From assembly GCF_002744755.1 (NCBI RefSeq), contig NZ_KZ319287.1, positions 558,001-622,000 of the forward strand: a DNA stretch of 64,000 bases, written 5' to 3'. Positions 18,132-26,419 of this stretch are shown in pieces. The notes below the pieces were generated by a model, which worked only from the letters and a program-made list of their open reading frames with translations, searched no databases and was not told the DNA's origin. The DNA is from Leeuwenhoekiella nanhaiensis (GTDB lineage: Bacteria > Bacteroidota > Bacteroidia > Flavobacteriales > Flavobacteriaceae). Both the position numbers and the translations under genes were made by a program. Each line of letters opens with the position of its first letter. Position 1 is the first letter of the stretch.

Positions 18132-19251
18132 GACTCTTTAGCTTGTTGATTACCGGATTCGCATACATGAGTAAAAAACTTTCCAGTGCAATGGCACTGT
18201 CAGGATTCACACGCCGTTCTATACGACGCTCAAAATTGCGCTTGTCACGGTCGGTATAGGTGTGGGCAAAATCAGTAGTCTTATGATATAGATCATAAGC
18301 GACATAATTAGAAGGCCATAGTTTGTAAATACGGTAAATTTCGCGATCTATCTGTTTGGCAAGCTCCTGGAGTTTATCATTGTCAGATAAGTCGCTGGCC
18401 TCAAGTTTGTCAAAAAGCTCCGGATCTAATTTGCCTGCTGCAATATGTATGCGCTTTTTGTTGCCCAAAGCTCCCCGCATAATACTATTAAAATCTTCAT
18501 TATTACTCTTAACATAAGTGAGGTCTTCACTTTTTGCAATGAGTTCGGGTACTTTAAGAATGTCTGTTGGGTCAAATTCGTACGAAATCGCTACCGGTCT
18601 TATGTTTAGACGCTTTAAATAAGTCATGGCCGGTACGTCACCCCGGGCCATAGCCGCCATTTTAAGCACACCCTGCTGGGTTTTGTCGCTACCGTCTTTA
18701 GTACGACCTTCCCGCTGTGCCATCCAGATCGACTGGTTTTGGTCTAATAGATAAGCTAAATATTCTGAAAGCTTTTTTGAACTGACCAGCATTTCGCGTG
18801 GACTCAGACTACGCTGTACCAAAAAACTGCGATTGAGACGGGCCAGAGCAAGTAAAAAAGACTTTTTTACCAGGTTGTCGCCAATGGCAGATGCCGTCAT
18901 AACCAAATCGTGATCAAACAGTGCGACATTAATAAAAGAAGTGTCAAGGATAATATCCCTGTGATTAGAAAGGAAAAAATAAGCTTTGTTCCGCTCCAGA
19001 TCGTCAAAGCCCGAAGTCGAAAATCCATCGGTGCTTTTTTCCATTACCCGCTGTATAGACTGGTAGATGATACGTGTCTGAAAATCGTAAATAGAATGAC
19101 AGCTCTCAACGATATTTTTGATCTCCTCTTCTTTTTTATCAGGAAATGTAAACTGAAGCAGGGCCTGAAACATAGGATGTTTGTAGAATTCCTGTAAAAT
19201 CTCGTGGACTTCAGTATCGTAATAAGGTCTTATGGAGTCAAATTGTGACAC
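18115..19251 (-). CDS. Glycerol-phosphate-type acyltransferase
   Basis: A predicted membrane-associated acyltransferase of 378 residues for phospholipid synthesis, probably acting on glycerol-3-phosphate or lysophosphatidic acid. Seen: 'FFLSNHRDIILDTSFIN' (about residues 91-107), the acceptor-binding His motif of the PlsB/PlsC superfamily, with His-Arg-Asp and a further Asp six residues after the His rather than the usual five. Motif III appears as 'IWMAQREGRTKDGSDKT', and 'IRPVAISYEFDP' matches motif IV. The gene sits between tatD and ansA (29-base gap and 17-base overlap), so it is the middle gene of a three-gene operon. Confidence 0.82.
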   Translation of the reverse strand: MSQFDSIRPYYDTEVHEILQEFYKHPMFQALLQFTFPDKKEEEIKNIVESCHSIYDFQTRIIYQSIQRVMEKSTDGFSTSGFDDLERNKAYFFLSNHRDIILDTSFINVALFDHDLVMTASAIGDNLVKKSFLLALARLNRSFLVQRSLSPREMLVSSKKLSEYLAYLLDQNQSIWMAQREGRTKDGSDKTQQGVLKMAAMARGDVPAMTYLKRLNIRPVAISYEFDPTDILKVPELIAKSEDLTYVKSNNEDFNSIMRGALGNKKRIHIAAGKLDPELFDKLEASDLSDNDKLQELAKQIDREIYRIYKLWPSNYVAYDLYHKTTDFAHTYTDRDKRNFERRIERRVNPDSAIALESFLLMYANPVINKLKSLESAK

Positions 19252-19280
19252 GTTCTCTTTATTTAAGGGTAAATAACGAA

Positions 19281-20063
19281 CTATTTTGGCGATGAGTCAA
19301 GCCCAAATAGCTTTTTGGCATTTTTTGTAGTTTGTTCTTCTATTTGTTTTAGCGGGACCTCGTAAAGCTCGGCCAGTTTATTGGCGACTTCAATGAGGTA
19401 GCTGCTTTCATTGCGTTTGCCGCGGTAAGGAGTAGGGGCCAGATAGGGTGCATCGGTTTCCAAAACAATATTGCTGAGATCAATTTCATTGAGAAACTGA
19501 TCAATTTTTCCGTTTTTAAATGTTACAACTCCGCCTATCCCTAAAAGTAAGTTCAGATCGATGGCTTTTTGGGCGTGCTCGCGGTTGCCTGTAAAGCAAT
19601 GAAAAATTCCGCGTAGCGCATCACTTTTCTCCGCTTCCAGTACTTCAAAAACTTCATCAAACGCATCCCTGCAGTGTATAACAATGGGCAGGTCATACTG
19701 CTTTGCCAGCTGTATTTGTTCCGCAAAAACCTCCTTCTGTAAATCTTCGGTTGAGCGGTCCCAATACAAATCAATGCCTATTTCGCCTACGGCACAATAG
19801 TTTTTTGATGCAAGCTCCTCTTTGACATGATTCATTTCCGCCTTAATGCTTTCCGGATCTACATGGGTAGGATGAAGCCCCATCATAAGGTGCATGGATT
19901 CCGGGTATTGTTTTTTGAGCTCCCACATAGACGAGGTATAGGTAGAGTCAATGGCGGGAAGTACAAACGTTTTTACCGAGGCATCAATGGCCCTTTTTAT
20001 CATTTCGTTGCGATCCTCTTTAAATGATTCGCTGTATAAATGGGTATGGGTATCTATAAACAT
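19281..20063 (-). CDS. TatD-family metal-dependent hydrolase
   Basis: A TIM-barrel metal-dependent hydrolase of the TatD DNase family; members act as 3'-5' exonucleases or D-aminoacyl-tRNA-linked enzymes, and the substrate here is not certain. I use the ATG at 20063, which gives 'MFIDTHTHLYSES' (260 residues, family length), with metal ligands His6 and His8. The GTG at 20099 would add 12 atypical residues. Other ligands appear in 'AVGEIGIDLYWDRS', 'PIVIHCRDAFDEV', 'GIFHCFTGN' and 'VLETDAPYLAP'. First gene of the tatD-acyltransferase-ansA unit. Confidence 0.9.
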   Translation of the reverse strand: MFIDTHTHLYSESFKEDRNEMIKRAIDASVKTFVLPAIDSTYTSSMWELKKQYPESMHLMMGLHPTHVDPESIKAEMNHVKEELASKNYCAVGEIGIDLYWDRSTEDLQKEVFAEQIQLAKQYDLPIVIHCRDAFDEVFEVLEAEKSDALRGIFHCFTGNREHAQKAIDLNLLLGIGGVVTFKNGKIDQFLNEIDLSNIVLETDAPYLAPTPYRGKRNESSYLIEVANKLAELYEVPLKQIEEQTTKNAKKLFGLDSSPK

Positions 20064-20169
20064 AAAGCGCAAATTTAAAATTTCGTCAGGCCTTACCACA
20101 AAACTTTAGAGAATATTTAGAAGCATCCTGTTTTATTTAGGCTAAGTTTGGAAAAATCTAAAACCGAAC

Positions 20170-20613
20170 ATGGGTTCATTACGCCAGCATTTATTGGAAA
20201 AAGGTTACGTGCGCATTCCTTTAAAGAGTGTGGGAACCGGCCATCTTAAATTTGATGCCCGAATAAATGGAGTAGACGGCGAATTTATTTTAGATACCGG
20301 AGCTTCAAATACCTGTATTGGTTTTGAAGATTTAGAGCGTTTTAAACTGTTTGCTGAAGATAGTGACATTAAGGCGGCCGGTGCCGGCGCCATTGACATG
20401 CTCACGCAATTATCCCAAAATAATCGAATAGAGATAGGAGACTGGTCTACAAAAAAGGCGTCAATAGTGCTTTTTGATTTGTCTCACGTGAATACAGCGC
20501 TTACTAATCATGATGCAGAACCAGTGAGTGGAATTATTGGAGCAGATATCTTAAAACAAGGCAAGGCTGTGATTGATTATCAATACGATTGTTTCTATTT
20601 GAAAAAACAGTGA
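20170..20613 (+). CDS. Retropepsin-like aspartic protease domain protein
   Basis: A protein of 147 residues made of a single retropepsin-like (clan AA) domain. The catalytic motif 'FILDTGASNTCIG' places the aspartate at residue 42; the second conserved block 'GIIGADILKQGKAVIDY' (about 122-138) is the matching flap/dimer part. Such single-domain proteins work as dimers. There is no signal peptide, so a cytoplasmic location is expected. The biological substrate is unknown. It stands alone, divergent from tatD and followed by a strong terminator. Confidence 0.85.
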   Translation: MGSLRQHLLEKGYVRIPLKSVGTGHLKFDARINGVDGEFILDTGASNTCIGFEDLERFKLFAEDSDIKAAGAGAIDMLTQLSQNNRIEIGDWSTKKASIVLFDLSHVNTALTNHDAEPVSGIIGADILKQGKAVIDYQYDCFYLKKQ

Positions 20614-20630
20614 TTAATTAAGAATCAACG

Positions 20631-20667
20631 AATCCTCACAACTTTTTAAAACCTGTGAGGATTTTTT
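20631..20667 (+). terminator. Rho-independent terminator after the retropepsin-like gene
   Basis: A perfect 10-bp stem (20631-20640 with 20654-20663), a 13-base loop and a T run, 18 bases after the stop codon. Confidence 0.88.
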
Positions 20668-20684
20668 ATTATAGTACACTTCGA

Positions 20685-21320
20685 CCCCGTTTGATTTGGG
20701 GTGTAAACAAAGAAAGCATTCTCAGCGGCTTGATTGGAACGCCTCGCTTCGGGTTTTGATAATCGGAGTAAAGAATAGAATCTGTTTAACCCTCGCTCGC
20801 CACCCCATTTGATTTGGTGTATAAACAAAGAAAGCCAGCTCTCCGGTAAGATTGAAACGTCTCGCTTCGGGTTTTGATAATCGGTGTAAAGATTATAGTT
20901 GATTTAACCCTCGCTCGTCACCCCATTTGATTTGGTGTGTAAACAAAGAAAGCCAGCTCTCCGGTAAGATTGAAACGTCTCGCTTCGGGTATTGATAATC
21001 GGTGTAAAGAATAGAATCTGTTTAACCCTCGCTCGCCACCCCGTTTGATTTGGGTGTAAACAAAGAAAGTATACTCAGCGGTGAGATTGAAACGTGTCGC
21101 TTCGGGTTTTGGTGATCGGAGTAAAGAATAGAATCTGTTTAACCCTCGCTCGCCACCCCGTTTGATTTAGGATGTAATCAAAGAAAGTATGCTCCGCGGT
21201 GTGATTGAAACGTCTCGTCTCGTTTTTTTGATAAGCGGATTAAAGAATAGAATTCATTTAACCCTCGCTCGTCACCCCATTTGATTTGGTGTATAAACAA
21301 AGAAAGCCAGCTCTGAGAGC
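20685..21320. repeat. Array of 118-bp non-coding tandem repeats (five copies plus a partial sixth)
   Basis: The phrase CCCC(G/A)TTTGATTT recurs at 20685, 20803, 20921, 21039, 21156 and 21275, that is at intervals of 118, 118, 118, 117 and 119 bases. Within each unit further conserved blocks follow in the same order: AAACAAAGAAAG, ATTGAAACGTCTCG, CTTCGGGTTTTGATAATCGG, GTAAAGAATAGAAT and TTAACCCTCGCTCG. A unit length of 118 is not a multiple of three and units differ by one base, so no frame is preserved and the array is non-coding. Copies 2 and 3 are closest to each other. The sixth copy breaks off in a palindrome. The array fills the gap between the terminator at 20667 and the convergent amidase gene. 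Confidence 0.88.
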
Positions 21321-21328
21321 TGGCTTTC
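21290..21328 (-). terminator. Palindromic terminator-like hairpin at the end of the repeat array
   Basis: A perfect palindromic stem of 12 pairs lies around 21302-21328. Read on the minus strand it is followed by TTTGTTTAT. It lies about 140 bases beyond the stop of the minus-strand amidase gene and is the best candidate for its terminator. The left arm is the same sequence found inside repeat copies 2 and 3. Confidence 0.5.
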
Positions 21329-21466
21329 ACCCCAAATCATAATTGATTATTACAAGTCAATTACAACAATCTTAAATATTTTCCGCTTTTCAGCACGGGG
21401 CAAACTTACTATATTTAAATACTACTTTAAAAAGAGTTAGTTCAAATACCGTTAAAATCGAGGAAA

Positions 21467-22477
21467 TCAATTTTTCTGCAAATGACTTCCTGCAACTATC
21501 GGATTATTAGTACCATTTTCGTACTTCATCATCTTAAAACCGGGGTGTATGCAGTAACAGCCGGTTTCTCCTTTCTTATTAATGGCTATGTAAGCCACCT
21601 GAAAGTTGACGTGGTTGGGATTAGTAGTCACTATGCGGCGTACGGCTTCCTCGCAGGCTTCCTGTGGGCTCATTCCGTTGCGCATCAGTTCTACGATTAA
21701 AAAGCTGCCTACGGTTTTGATCACTTCTTCTCCCATCCCGGTGGCAACGGCTCCGCCTACCGCATTGTCTACAAAAAGGCCGCTTCCTATTATAGGACTG
21801 TCACCCACACGACCTTTCATTTTATAAGCCAGACCCGATGTGGTGCATGCACCCGAAATATTTCCTTCCGCGTCAAGTGCCAACATTCCTATGGTGTCGT
21901 GATTTTCAATATTGATGATGGGCTGGTATTTAGATTCTTTAAGCCATTCTTTCCAGGCTTTTTCAGAAGCTTCGGTAAGCAAATTTTCGGCTTTAAAACC
22001 ACTGCTCAGAGCATATTCTTTGGCACCTTCACCGGCAAGTATAACGTGGGGCGTGTCTTCCATCACCTTGCGTGCGAGAGCCGCAACGTTTGTAATATCT
22101 TCTACGCACATCACGGCACCGCAATTTCCGGTATGGTCCATCACACAGGCATCAAGGGTAACATTACCTTCACGATCTGGAGAGCCACCTTTTCCTACAG
22201 TGGTGTTTTTAATATTTTCTTCTTCTACAGCAACACCCTGTATCACTGCATCAAGAGCATTATAGCCCTGATCGAGTAATTTTCCGGCAGTTGCGTTTGC
22301 CTGCGTAAACTCCCAGGTACAAATCGCGATAGGGCCTTGGGCCGCAGCTGAAGTGTTTTTAGCTTGTTTTCTTGATTTGGAATCGTCGCTGAACGAGGTC
22401 TTCGCAAAGCCCGAAAGTCCGAATCCAAGCGCCAGTGTATTTAAAGCGCTTGAGCTTAAAAAATTCCGTCTTTTCAT
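21467..22477 (-). CDS. N4-(beta-N-acetylglucosaminyl)-L-asparaginase family amidase
   Basis: A glycosylasparaginase-type Ntn-hydrolase of 336 residues that cleaves the GlcNAc-asparagine bond of glycopeptides. The precursor cleaves itself before the catalytic threonine, here Thr195 in 'ENHDTIGMLALD'. Other family blocks are 'GGSPDREGNVTLDA' and 'KMKGRVGDSPIIGSGLFVDN'. The N-terminus 'MKRRNFLSSSALNTLALGFG' is a twin-arginine-like export signal, so periplasmic action is expected. It stands alone, divergent from the metallophosphoesterase gene. Confidence 0.9.
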   Translation of the reverse strand: MKRRNFLSSSALNTLALGFGLSGFAKTSFSDDSKSRKQAKNTSAAAQGPIAICTWEFTQANATAGKLLDQGYNALDAVIQGVAVEEENIKNTTVGKGGSPDREGNVTLDACVMDHTGNCGAVMCVEDITNVAALARKVMEDTPHVILAGEGAKEYALSSGFKAENLLTEASEKAWKEWLKESKYQPIINIENHDTIGMLALDAEGNISGACTTSGLAYKMKGRVGDSPIIGSGLFVDNAVGGAVATGMGEEVIKTVGSFLIVELMRNGMSPQEACEEAVRRIVTTNPNHVNFQVAYIAINKKGETGCYCIHPGFKMMKYENGTNNPIVAGSHLQKN

Positions 22478-22609
22478 AAAGTATGCTCTAAAAAGGGGTA
22501 AGTTACTAAAGGTCCCGCATAATTTCTATCTGGTCCAGATCAAAAATTAGGCTTTCTTTGAGTTTTCTCTGGTTTTACTTCATTAATATTAGGCTTTCAA
22601 AAAACTCCT

Positions 22610-23827
22610 ATGCGTTGGTTTATTTTTATTGCAATCTATATTCTGGTAGATATCTATGCGTTTCAGGCATTTAGAACCTTTTCCAAAAGCACCCTTCTTT
22701 CTGTAATCTACGTTTTTATATCGGTAGCTTTTTTAGCCGCATTTATCTATACACTTACTACACTCGACCGCTCTAAAGGGATCGAAGTGAGCGAGATGTA
22801 TATGTTGGGTTGGTTTTTAGCTTTTTTCGTGCCAAAATTAATACTGCTCATTCTGATGTTTGGCGAGGATATCCTTCGGGTATTCATTGCTTCATACAAC
22901 CGCTTTTTTACGGCGCAGACTTCTTTTGAATTGCCATCAAGGCGAAAGTTTATAAGTGCTCTTGCTCTGGGTGTTGCTGCGATTCCTTTCGCTTCTTTAA
23001 TATATGGAATGTACCGTGGGAAATACCGCTATCGCGTGTTGAGTTACACCTTAGAATTTGAGGATCTGCCGGAAGCTTTTGACGGATACCGCATTACCCA
23101 GATAAGTGACATACACAGCGGAAGCTTTGATGATGCCGAAAAAATCGCTTACGGTATTGATCTTATTAATGAGCAGCAAAGCGATGTCATTCTCTTTACG
23201 GGAGATCTGGTCAATAATTTTGCCCACGAAATGAAAGACTGGACCGGCCTTTTTTCAAAGCTAAAAGCTCAAGACGGAGTCTATTCGGTTTTGGGTAATC
23301 ATGACTACGGGGATTATGCTGACTGGGAATCCCAAACTGCCAAGACCGAAAATCTGGATGCTCTTAAAAAGCTGCAACGCGATATGGGATGGAAGTTGTT
23401 GCTCAATGAGCACGCCTGGTTAGAACGGAATGATTCGCGCATCGCGCTGGTAGGAGTTGAAAATTGGGGTGCGGGTTTTAAACAGGCCGGAGATATTGAC
23501 AAAGCAACTAAAGGTTTAACGCCTGATGACTTTAAGGTGGTGATGAGTCACGACCCTACCTACTGGTCAGAGCGACTCAAAAATGATCCTAAAAATTACC
23601 AATTAACCCTGAGCGGACACACGCACGGGATGCAATTTGGTATTGAGATTCCGGGATTTATTCGCTGGAGTCCGGTGCAATACCGCTATGAAAACTGGGC
23701 AGGTATTTATAAAGAAGCTCAAAGAGTGCTAAATGTCAACCGGGGTTTTGGATATTTAGGTTATCCCGGGCGGGTGGGAATCTGGCCTGAAGTGACGGTT
23801 ATAGAGCTACGCCGACGCCCTCTGTAA
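22610..23827 (+). CDS. Membrane-anchored metallophosphoesterase
   Basis: A predicted calcineurin-like phosphoesterase of 405 residues; related proteins include YaeI-type and 5'-nucleotidase-like enzymes, and the substrate is unknown. The N-terminal 140 residues have about four membrane helices, the last preceded by 'SRRKFISALALG'. The catalytic domain then shows all metal-binding blocks: 'ITQISDIHSGSF', 'ILFTGDLVNN', 'VLGNHDYGDY', 'VVMSHDP' and 'LTLSGHTHGMQFG'. The ending 'RGFGYLGYPGRVGIWPEVTVIEL' is typical of the YaeI-like subgroup. Confidence 0.9.
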   Translation: MRWFIFIAIYILVDIYAFQAFRTFSKSTLLSVIYVFISVAFLAAFIYTLTTLDRSKGIEVSEMYMLGWFLAFFVPKLILLILMFGEDILRVFIASYNRFFTAQTSFELPSRRKFISALALGVAAIPFASLIYGMYRGKYRYRVLSYTLEFEDLPEAFDGYRITQISDIHSGSFDDAEKIAYGIDLINEQQSDVILFTGDLVNNFAHEMKDWTGLFSKLKAQDGVYSVLGNHDYGDYADWESQTAKTENLDALKKLQRDMGWKLLLNEHAWLERNDSRIALVGVENWGAGFKQAGDIDKATKGLTPDDFKVVMSHDPTYWSERLKNDPKNYQLTLSGHTHGMQFGIEIPGFIRWSPVQYRYENWAGIYKEAQRVLNVNRGFGYLGYPGRVGIWPEVTVIELRRRPL

Positions 23828-23935
23828 GTAGGCTATTTCTTACTTGTAATAAATATAAAAGCTGTTAAATTTCTACGAAATAACTGTTTATGTCCTCAAA
23901 ATGCATAATTTGGTTGGGTTTTAAATCCAATCCCT

Positions 23936-25390
23936 ATGAAGATTTTTAGATTATTCTTCGTCTTAAGTATTTTATCATTTGACTGCGCTATACAGGCTCA
24001 GGTTGGGATTGGCACCACAACTCCAGATCCTTCTGCACTTCTCGATATGCAGTCTCAAACTCAGGGAATCCTAACCCCAAGATTGACCACTGCTCAAAGA
24101 CTTGCAGTTGTATCTCCTGCAAACGGTTTACTGGTTTATGATACCGATGAGTCTTCCTTTTTCTATTATTCTGGTTCTGCGTGGTCAAAACTTAAGGGTG
24201 CGGAAGCGCGAAATAATTATGTGCTGGTTAAAAGTCAGGCAGATTTACCTGCTGTATCTGGTGGAGTAATTACCCTAGATGAGAATACTTACTATGAAAT
24301 TAATGGGGTAATAGTTCTTAATGCGTCAATTGATTTAAATGGAGCCTATATATCTGGGCTTGATGCAACTGAAGACGTATTAAGCTTTGCCGGAGGAACT
24401 GTATTTTCGGGAAGTACAGGGGGAAGCATACGAAATGTAACGCTTACCGGAGCCAGGGCGTTCAACATTTCTGGAAGTGGTGTAGAATCTATTTTACTTC
24501 AAAATACTGTGATTGCGGGAATGACGACCGGTGTAGGATCTATATCAAATATTGGATTGTTTTTTGGAAATGTGATACAGTTTGTCAATAATGCTAATGG
24601 AATAACCTACTCAAACTTGGGCAATCTTCTTCTTAATAATCAGGCCTGGTTTAGTTCTAACAGTGGTACTTTTGAAAAGTTAACAGGTACATTTGGTCTG
24701 GTTGAAAAAATTAGTGGGTTTAGTGCCGTTTCCGGTTCTGCTATAGCATTTGATGTAAGCTCAAATCCTACAGTGAGCAATGGAGTTATTCTGAGCACGG
24801 TTTTTTCGGGCACCTCTTCCAATCCTTATATTAGCCGCTATACAACAGGTAGCTATACAGGTTACAACTTTACCAATAACTGGACAGTGAATTGTCCGGG
24901 TATTCCCGTGGAGTCTGACAACGTGGCAACCGGAAACATTTACTATAATGGGACTATTACCACAGGTTTTCTCCAAACGGTAAATAATCAAAATGCTTTT
25001 AATCTTCAGGGAAATGCGAATTCCAATTCAACGACTGCTGTGAATTTGTTCCGAATGTCTTCGCCGCAAAATAACCGGCTTACCTATATGGGGAAGAGAA
25101 CACGAACTTTTCAGGTAAATGCTTCACTTTCTGTTCGGGGCAATGATAACGTGGGAAGCTTCTACGCTTTTTTTATCAGAAAGAACGGCACTACTACGCT
25201 TACCGAAACCAATACCATTATGAGGGTTAATACAACTGCAGACGTGGTGAGTAATTCCATCTCGGGTACTGTTGAGCTCGCACCAAATGATTTTATAGAA
25301 ATTTGGGGACAAAGACTGGTTACTAACACAGGAGGGACAAACAGTACAACGAATATTGTTGTGTTTTCGCTGAATGTTAATATCAAATAA
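23936..25390 (+). CDS. Secreted protein with flavobacterial 'VGIGTTTPDPSALLDM' N-terminal module
   Basis: A secreted protein of 484 residues with signal peptide (about 1-22). The mature start 'QVGIGTTTPDPSALLDMQ' followed by 'GILTPRLTTAQR' and 'ANGLLVYDTDESSFFYYSGSAW' (to about residue 85) is a module common in flavobacterial surface proteins and similar to phage tail fibre tips. Residues about 90-360 are serine/threonine/asparagine/glycine-rich with beta-helix character ('GSTGGSIRNVTLTGARAFNI'). The end is a compact beta domain. I see no clear T9SS C-terminal signal. The function is unknown; a surface or adhesive role is inference. Confidence 0.7.
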   Translation: MKIFRLFFVLSILSFDCAIQAQVGIGTTTPDPSALLDMQSQTQGILTPRLTTAQRLAVVSPANGLLVYDTDESSFFYYSGSAWSKLKGAEARNNYVLVKSQADLPAVSGGVITLDENTYYEINGVIVLNASIDLNGAYISGLDATEDVLSFAGGTVFSGSTGGSIRNVTLTGARAFNISGSGVESILLQNTVIAGMTTGVGSISNIGLFFGNVIQFVNNANGITYSNLGNLLLNNQAWFSSNSGTFEKLTGTFGLVEKISGFSAVSGSAIAFDVSSNPTVSNGVILSTVFSGTSSNPYISRYTTGSYTGYNFTNNWTVNCPGIPVESDNVATGNIYYNGTITTGFLQTVNNQNAFNLQGNANSNSTTAVNLFRMSSPQNNRLTYMGKRTRTFQVNASLSVRGNDNVGSFYAFFIRKNGTTTLTETNTIMRVNTTADVVSNSISGTVELAPNDFIEIWGQRLVTNTGGTNSTTNIVVFSLNVNIK

Positions 25391-25473
25391 TCTGACCGGC
25401 GCAATTAATATTTTCTTAAATAAGTGGCAATTTGGCTTTTAACCTTATATTTAGGGCACTAAAGAGCGTGACT

Positions 25474-25770
25474 ATGTCAAAATTTGGAGCACTCATTGAC
25501 CTTGATATTCCGGTTCTGCTTGATTTTTATACCGAATGGAACGAAGAATCGAATACTATGCATGCGGTGATGCGTGATGTGGCTGCTGCATTGGGAGATA
25601 AGGCTAAGGTTATCAAAATAGATATCGATAAAAATCCTGAACTGGCCGAAGCCCTTCGAATCAAAGGTCTGCCTACCCTGGTTATCTACAAAAAGGGTGA
25701 GATGAAATGGCGTCAGAGCGGAGAGCAGGATGCTAATTCGCTGATCGCAATCGTGCAAAAATTTATCTAA
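25474..25770 (+). CDS. Thioredoxin-fold protein lacking the active-site cysteines
   Basis: A protein of 98 residues from the ATG at 25474; the frame can be extended to a TTG at 25432, but those residues do not fit the fold. The thioredoxin pattern is clear: 'IPVLLDFYTEWNEESNTMHAVMRDV', 'VIKIDIDKNPELAEALRIKGLPTLVIYKKGE' with the cis-proline, and a C-terminal helix. At the active site, where thioredoxin has Trp-Cys-Gly-Pro-Cys-Lys, it has Trp22-Asn-Glu-Glu-Ser-Asn27, so both cysteines are gone and thiol redox activity is not possible. A binding or chaperone-like role is plausible. It overlaps the convergent deacetylase gene by 8 bases. Confidence 0.85.
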   Translation: MSKFGALIDLDIPVLLDFYTEWNEESNTMHAVMRDVAAALGDKAKVIKIDIDKNPELAEALRIKGLPTLVIYKKGEMKWRQSGEQDANSLIAIVQKFI

Positions 25771-26419
25771 GCGGGGCAAACTCATACCCCAGACTGCTAA
25801 AATGCTCCAAAACCCGGGTTAGTGCAGCTTTCATATTTCGTTCTGCTTTTAAACTGTCGTGAAACACCAGTATGCTTCCGGGCTCTGCGTTATTTATGAT
25901 ATTTAGGGCACATTGCTCAGGCGAAATTGCAGCGTCCCAATCGTAAGCAATGGCATCATACATAATAATTTGATGCCCCATTTTTTTTAATGCTTTGGCC
26001 TGGCCACGTTTTATTTTACCATACGGTGGGCGAAATAATTTACCGTTGACACCCGCTTCCTTTAGAAGCATTTCGGTTTTCAACGTATTTTCCAGATAAA
26101 CATCCTGAGGAGTATTCCAGCCTTTTAAATGATTGTAGGTGTGGTTGCCAATGCTGTTTCCGCTTATCAGCAGTTGCTTAAAGATTTCAGGATGCCTGGC
26201 AATGTTTTCGCCTATGCAAAAAAAGGTAGCTCTCGCATTAAAGCTTTTCAGGGTTTCCAGCACCCAGGGCGTGACCTCCGGGATGGGGCCATCGTCAAAA
26301 GTGAGATACAATTTTTTGGTTCCTGAGCTGTCTTTTTGATCCCAAACATAACCCGGGTAAAGACGCTTAAGCCACTTAGGCGTCTTTACGGGTAAGTCTA
26401 TTTTAAAAAGTTTACTCAA
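25763..26419 (-). CDS. Polysaccharide deacetylase (NodB domain)
   Basis: Predicted metal-dependent deacetylase of N-acetylated sugars (carbohydrate esterase 4), 218 residues. NodB motifs: 'LTFDDGPIPEV' with the Asp pair (residues 42-43), 'GNHTYNHLKG' with His93 and His97 as metal ligands, 'FRPPYG' and the C-terminal 'ILVFHDSLKAERN'. No signal peptide is evident. It overlaps the 3' end of the DUF2723 gene by 8 bases, implying co-transcription and a link to surface glycan or glycoprotein modification. Confidence 0.88.
   Translation of the reverse strand: MSKLFKIDLPVKTPKWLKRLYPGYVWDQKDSSGTKKLYLTFDDGPIPEVTPWVLETLKSFNARATFFCIGENIARHPEIFKQLLISGNSIGNHTYNHLKGWNTPQDVYLENTLKTEMLLKEAGVNGKLFRPPYGKIKRGQAKALKKMGHQIIMYDAIAYDWDAAISPEQCALNIINNAEPGSILVFHDSLKAERNMKAALTRVLEHFSSLGYEFAPLR

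Noticed and set aside
20646-20828. A minus-strand frame of 60 codons across the first repeat unit
   Set aside because: It lies on a 118-bp repeat whose period breaks the frame from unit to unit, and it crosses the strong terminator of the neighbouring gene. Not a protein.
20685-21320. Repeat array considered as CRISPR
   Set aside because: Units are contiguous and similar along most of their 118 bases; there are no unique spacers of constant length and no cas genes.
21482-22279. Several plus-strand frames of 70-126 codons opposite the amidase gene
   Set aside because: They are shadows of a well-supported glycosylasparaginase gene on the minus strand.
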